Assembly: GCA_020747065.1 (NCBI GenBank)
Contig: JAGMVK010000009.1
Span: 2,046,001-2,110,000 of the forward strand
DNA: 64,000 bases
Direction: 5' to 3'
Source of the DNA: Cadophora sp. MPI-SDFR-AT-0126
Taxonomy: Eukaryota; Ascomycota; Leotiomycetes; Helotiales; Ploettnerulaceae
Positions 61,214 through 64,000 of the stretch are shown piece after piece. Below the pieces are notes generated by a model, which searched no databases, was not told where the DNA came from, and saw only the letters and a program-made list of their open reading frames with translations. Within the stretch, counting starts at the first letter, position 1. Every line of letters starts with the position of its first letter. The translations under genes were made by a program, and so were the position numbers.

Positions 61214-62936
61214 CTACTGAGGCCTTAAAGCCCCCATCTCATTAACAGCCCACTTCCCATCGATATATTGCCTCAGCCTCTTCCCCCAAAAGCTAATCGG
61301 GACAGCCACCAACCCCACCGCCAAAATCATCGCTCCCAACTGCAAATTCTGCCCTGCAAAACCCTGGCTCTCGACCCACGGGATGATAGCAAAACTGATA
61401 CCGAAACTCGCCGTGTAACTCAGCCCACTTACAATCGTCATCGCGGGTGCTGCCCACCTGGGAAACGCCTCTGTAACCCACAGCGAATTTGCGGCGGCCA
61501 GACCAGCGAATCCGAAGGAGTTGAGTGAGTAGGATACGTAGATCCAGATGGGGTGCCATTTGTTGTGGGCCGTTAAGCCGAAGAGAGCGACGCTCGCGGC
61601 GGCTGCGAGGACGGGGAGGATGAATGCGGGCAAGTAGTACTCTGCGTCGCGAACACCTTTGTTCTTCATGGATAGATGACGAGTGATAGCTACGATCATC
61701 AGACCGGCGGCTGGCCAGGCTAGGAGTGAGCCTATTGCGCCAGCGATGTTGACGAGGCCGACGGTGTGGATGCCTAGTGAGTAAGGTGGTGCTAATAAAA
61801 CAGAAGCATATGTTTCGCCGATAGAGAGCATACTGCCGAAGACGAGCGCTTCGAGGACACCGACCCAGAAGACGAGAGGATTGAGGATGCAGAGAAGGAT
61901 CTGTGGATAGCAGGCTCGCATGGCTTTCCAGCCACCCTTTGTCAAGCCCCAGACTTTCAGGTCGGTCTTGATCCAGCCGGGGGTATCTGGTAGATTTTTG
62001 CCGCCGGGAACTTCTTCCCATGAATCATACAGCTTGATCTTTTCGGTTGCGCTCTGGACGATGATACGGCCGTCAAATGCAACGGCTGGGCGTACAAAGT
62101 ATGTCTCAGGGAAGAGGAAGAACATGCCGATGCAGGCAAGGGCGCAAGGAGTAATGAAGATGTGGAAGAAAGTCCTCCAGTTGCGATTTGCATTTGCCAT
62201 ATAGGGTAAGGCTGATAGAATGCACATGTTGGCGAAACCGACGAGAGACCACATCATGGCGATAACGATAGGACGTTGATGTATGAAAGTGAGGTCGATT
62301 ACGACGAGTATCGCCTGGAGCTGTCAGCTCGAGATCGACGCTGGGATAGGAAACATACCACACTGGTCCATGCGCCTGCTCCCAGTCCTTGGAAACATAA
62401 TGCGGTCAAGAGGAGGTAAAACTTTTGAACGAAACCAGCACAGATCGTGGCAATCAGCAGGACCAGGGAGGCTAGTAACAAGACCGGACGTCGACCGATG
62501 GCGAGAGAGAGGGGAATCCAGAGAAAGGCACCCAGTCCCATGAAAAGGGTTGGGCTGGACTGAAGGATAGTTATATTGAATGGTTTTGTTTGCTAAAGTG
62601 ATCAGTACAGGTCGATCACATCAGAATTACACGTACCTCATGGGTGTACTCAATAGAAAGTGGTTGAAGCAGCAAGCTCACAATTTGAACTGCGCCCATG
62701 CTTGAAATCCCAGAGAACACAAGAGATGCGAACGCCCATATTCGCTTCCACTTTCCCCAATTGAGTGGATCGCGTCGAGATTTGGTGGGGATGGGGAGTT
62801 TGATTGTTTGTCCATCGGAAGAGATGAGGTAGACACTCCCTGTCAAGTCCATTGTTTCTCGCTTGGAGATCATGGAAGGAGTGGGAGTCCCAAACAAAGA
62901 CGTAGTGGAGTAGCTCGAAGACCGAACTGAAGCCAT
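61214..62936 (-). CDS. MFS transporter, DHA1-like
   Basis: Three exons join in phase, starting at 62936; the first intron follows EYTHE near 62637 and the second follows GAWTSV near 62360. The product is about 530 residues with twelve membrane segments. Before the first helix is RDPLNWGKWKRIWAFASLVF, a signature of a large fungal MFS group often found near specialised-metabolite genes and drug resistance loci. The loop motif PLSLAIGRRPVLLLASLV carries the RRP of motif A. A long central cytosolic loop and the second six helices (for example AFILPVLAAAASVALFGL) follow. It is proton-driven at the plasma membrane; the substrate and direction (efflux or uptake) cannot be read. Confidence 0.9.
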
Positions 62937-64000
62937 CGTGAGTCGTGTAGGGAGATCTCTGTCTGCTGCGACCTGGAGAAGTGGAGATGCAATCCTTTAA
63001 TAAAGAGGAACATTTGAGTTGAATAGGCGAGCCGGACGCGAAATCATATTGTGACGTTGCAAAAGTAACCCAAGAAAAAGTAAGGCCGGACGAACCGAGA
63101 GTCGTGTTGAAAGAAAAATTGTCTTTGGGCCAATCGTCTGGCGTTTAGAGATGGGATTAGAGTTAAACTTTGGCTACCTCAAACCTCAAACCCACGGACC
63201 ACATATGGGAGAAGTGCCGATAGGCAGATAACCAAGTCGCAGTTGTACCAAGGATTTAAGCCATGACATAAAAGGGGTGAGTGAAACAGGAAAGAAAAGT
63301 TACAGAGCTGAACATATGATATGAATCATTGCAATCGGGAGATGAGAACGAGGAAGTTCAAGCAGTGCGAGTACCTCGGAGCTACCAAGCCGCGTGGAAT
63401 CGCGTTTGATGTGGTGAAACATCATCATGAGCAGCACGAAGCGAGAGAAAGTATATTTTCGAAGAAATTTGAATCTTTCGATACTCGAGGGCAAGGTAAA
63501 GATAGAACTGATGGTCTTTCACAAGAAGGAAATGTGAAGTTGAGCTTGGCTCGGAGAAACCTAAATTGTGGCCTGGTAGTGTCCTGAGCCTGAGGCACTT
63601 TCAATCCTTATTTCAACAGCTTGACCGAAGAAGCTGCGAATACCTTCAAATTCGCAGGCTTTGCTCGGAGAAACCTCCAATTGGCATGGGAGGGCTTCCG
63701 ATAGGCGTCTGCGGTGTTTTCAACATGCCCAGCCAGTCTGCGAGTTCGCCAGTTTCCTTGCCAGGCGCTCAGGTCGATTGGTGTCCAGATGTCAGATCGG
63801 AGAAACACTTTCGCATTCGCAGTTCTCTCGGAACACTCCTTCGGACGCGGAAGTCGAGGAATTAATGCCTAGGTCCCATGTCGATGAAGCTCTCCCATAC
63901 CGTACAACCATGTGACTTGCTGAGTACTGATGGTGAAGACAGACAGGGGTTTGCAAAGCCATGGAGGCTCGAACACTTGCTGTAGGGAAGTCTTCTAGGG
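62937..64000. other. Right-end intergenic region
   Basis: About 1 kb upstream of the MFS gene, with only short open frames. A 14-base word, gctcggagaaacct, occurs at about 63549 and 63663, with a shorter variant at 63796. No gene is recognised before the window ends. Confidence 0.4.

Noticed and set aside
61293..62021. Minus-strand open frame of 242 codons rich in Arg/Ser
   Set aside because: Alternative frame of the MFS transporter.

Overview
This window is nuclear DNA of a filamentous ascomycete (Pezizomycotina; the class cannot be fixed from sequence alone). The genes carry short introns, mostly about 45-120 nt, with GTRNGN donors and YAG acceptors. Many protein families are typical of, or restricted to, moulds: a Ppo fatty-acid oxygenase, a LaeA-like methyltransferase, a HET-domain protein, a fungal rhodopsin-domain protein and a CorA-like protein. 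I see no rRNA, no convincing tRNA, no transposon and no CRISPR.

Layout, left to right. At 1-220 (-) is the 5' end of a fungal orphan-family gene, cut by the window edge. At 3235-4571 (+) is a secreted FMN-dependent alpha-hydroxyacid oxidase, and at 4673-6375 (-) a CorA-like membrane protein. At 6793-7730 (-) is the dolichol-phosphate-mannose utilisation protein MPDU1. At 8888-10476 (+) is a rhodopsin-domain gene that looks inactivated. It converges on a membrane protein of unknown function (10500-11799, -). A block of lipid and specialised-metabolism genes follows: a DUF2235 alpha/beta hydrolase (12267-14335, -), a Ppo dioxygenase-P450 fusion (16058-19349, +), a stand-alone P450 (19728-21569, -) and a LaeA-like methyltransferase (22061-23700, +).

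The middle holds more conserved genes: Ric8 (24335-26021, -), a GDSL esterase (28530-30033, -), an orphan protein (30709-32094, +), a 3-hydroxyacyl-CoA dehydratase (32494-33288, +), the telomere/replication-timing protein Rif1 (34129-40304, +), a PQ-loop protein (40915-42090, +) and a fungal polytopic membrane protein (43109-45207, -).

The right part is more accessory. An M20 amidohydrolase (46260-47665, -) and an allantoate-permease-type transporter (48246-50025, +) share one promoter region with several GATA motifs. Then come a small secreted cysteine-rich protein (50765-51349, +), an aldo/keto reductase (51954-53147, -), a secreted LVIVD-type beta-propeller (55777-57726, +), a HET-domain protein (58415-60112, -) and an MFS transporter (61214-62936, -).

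The most interesting reading is the 12-24 kb block. A possible lipid-releasing hydrolase, a fatty-acid dioxygenase with all expected catalytic residues, a second oxidase and a LaeA-like methyltransferase lie together and could form an oxylipin pathway; this is inference from gene order. The M20/transporter pair is a plausible uptake-and-hydrolysis module. Most multi-exon models were built by matching reading phase across splice sites by eye and give the outer coding limits; UTRs were not determined.
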